From Sphingomonadales bacterium (GTDB lineage Bacteria; Pseudomonadota; Alphaproteobacteria; Sphingomonadales; Sphingomonadaceae): a DNA stretch of 64,000 nucleotides. Shown here piece after piece: positions 63,747-64,000 of the stretch; the first letter of the stretch is position 1, and each line of letters starts with the position of its first letter. A program made the position numbers and the translations under genes. Location of the stretch: the NCBI GenBank assembly GCA_027486895.1, contig JAIXOE010000019.1:124001-188000 (forward strand). The letters are read 5' to 3'. The notes beneath the pieces are model-generated. The model was not told the DNA's origin and ran no database searches. It saw nothing but the letters and a program-made list of their open reading frames with translations.

Positions 63747-64000
63747 ATGAGCCTGACCACCATCGCTGACAAAACAACGTCAGCCAAACCCAACGCAATT
63801 AAAGACCATTTAATTGGTGACAGTGCACCAATGGTTATGTTGCGCGACATGGTGCGGCGGGTCGCGAACTCGTCTGCATCTGTTATGATTTGCGGTGCTT
63901 CAGGATCGGGCAAAGAGGTTGTCGCCCGTGCCATTCACGCAGCAAGCATCCGGGCCCCGAAGCCTTATGTCGCACTGAACTGTGGCGCGATTCCAGCCGA
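63747..64000 (+). CDS. Sigma-54-dependent transcriptional activator, N-terminal part
   Basis: The first 84 codons read MSLTTIADKTTSAKPNAIKD followed by HLIGDSAPMVMLRDMVRRVA and the Walker A GASGSGKEVVARAIH (residues 50-64), then YVALNCGAIPA, the AAA+ domain of sigma-54 activators. The gene runs off the right edge. The AAA+ core starts after about 20 residues, so there is no N-terminal receiver domain, unlike NtrC-type proteins or Caulobacter FlbD. Placed right after motB, it is the best candidate to activate the two sigma-54 flagellar promoters, as inferred from position. Confidence 0.9.
   Translation, partial: MSLTTIADKTTSAKPNAIKDHLIGDSAPMVMLRDMVRRVANSSASVMICGASGSGKEVVARAIHAASIRAPKPYVALNCGAIPA

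Noticed and set aside
1-64000. CRISPR arrays, insertion sequences or prophage genes
   Set aside because: No spaced repeats, transposase or phage-like genes are seen anywhere in the window.

Overview
The window is an ordinary, densely packed stretch of an alphaproteobacterial chromosome. Ribosomal protein and flagellar protein sequences, the metX-metW pair and a lone carotenoid desaturase point to the Sphingomonadales; this placement rests on recalled family resemblance, not on a search. I see no prophage, insertion sequence, CRISPR array or plasmid backbone.

Region 1 (1-21117, all minus strand) is the str-S10-spc-alpha ribosomal superoperon, transcribed right to left: rpsL, rpsG, fusA, tuf, then a clear intrinsic terminator, then rpsJ through rplO, secY and adk, and finally rpsM, rpsK, rpoA and the start of rplQ. 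Two things are unusual. A three-gene block (secreted SRPBCC protein, RimB-like aspartic protease, RimK glutamate ligase) sits between adk and rpsM, so ribosome-modifying enzymes lie inside the ribosomal operon. Several of the longer intercistronic spacers carry strong hairpins, the richest being 213 nt between rpsJ and rplC. Ribosomal protein S12 carries Arg at position 88, a classic streptomycin-resistance state.

Region 2 (21302-31969) holds a type III polyketide synthase with an ICMT-like methyltransferase, then a plus-strand run of six end-overlapping genes (gltX, ung, galT, galK, a membrane-anchored PpiC-like protein, a HupE/UreJ-like protein), a phytoene-desaturase-family gene, a nitroreductase and tRNA-Thr(CGT).

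Region 3 (32036-46297) starts with a minus-strand flagellin gene with a strong terminator. It diverges from a 13 kb plus-strand operon, fliE-F-G-H-I-J-K-L-M-N-O-P-Q-R-flhB-fliD-fliS, encoding the MS ring, switch, ATPase complex and export gate. The divergent spacer has a near-perfect sigma-54 promoter for fliE and a candidate sigma-28 promoter for flagellin.

Region 4 (46306-54017) is housekeeping: a zinc-ribbon membrane protein, ftsE-ftsX-ydcF-like-plsC, a minus-strand hisC-tyrC pair (end to end with plsC), and metX-metW.

Region 5 (54005-64000) is the second flagellar operon, flgB-C-D-E-F-G-H-I-J-K-L, followed by motA-motB and the beginning of a sigma-54 activator gene. The flgB promoter is again sigma-54 type, and the sequence GCGTCGG(G)AAAT occurs upstream of both sigma-54 promoters, so it is a candidate binding site for a shared activator, possibly the one encoded at the right edge. 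The flagellum looks reduced: FlgD lacks its C-terminal half, FlgE is only 275 aa, and FlgH has no lipobox cysteine. flhA, fliA and flgA are not in the window.
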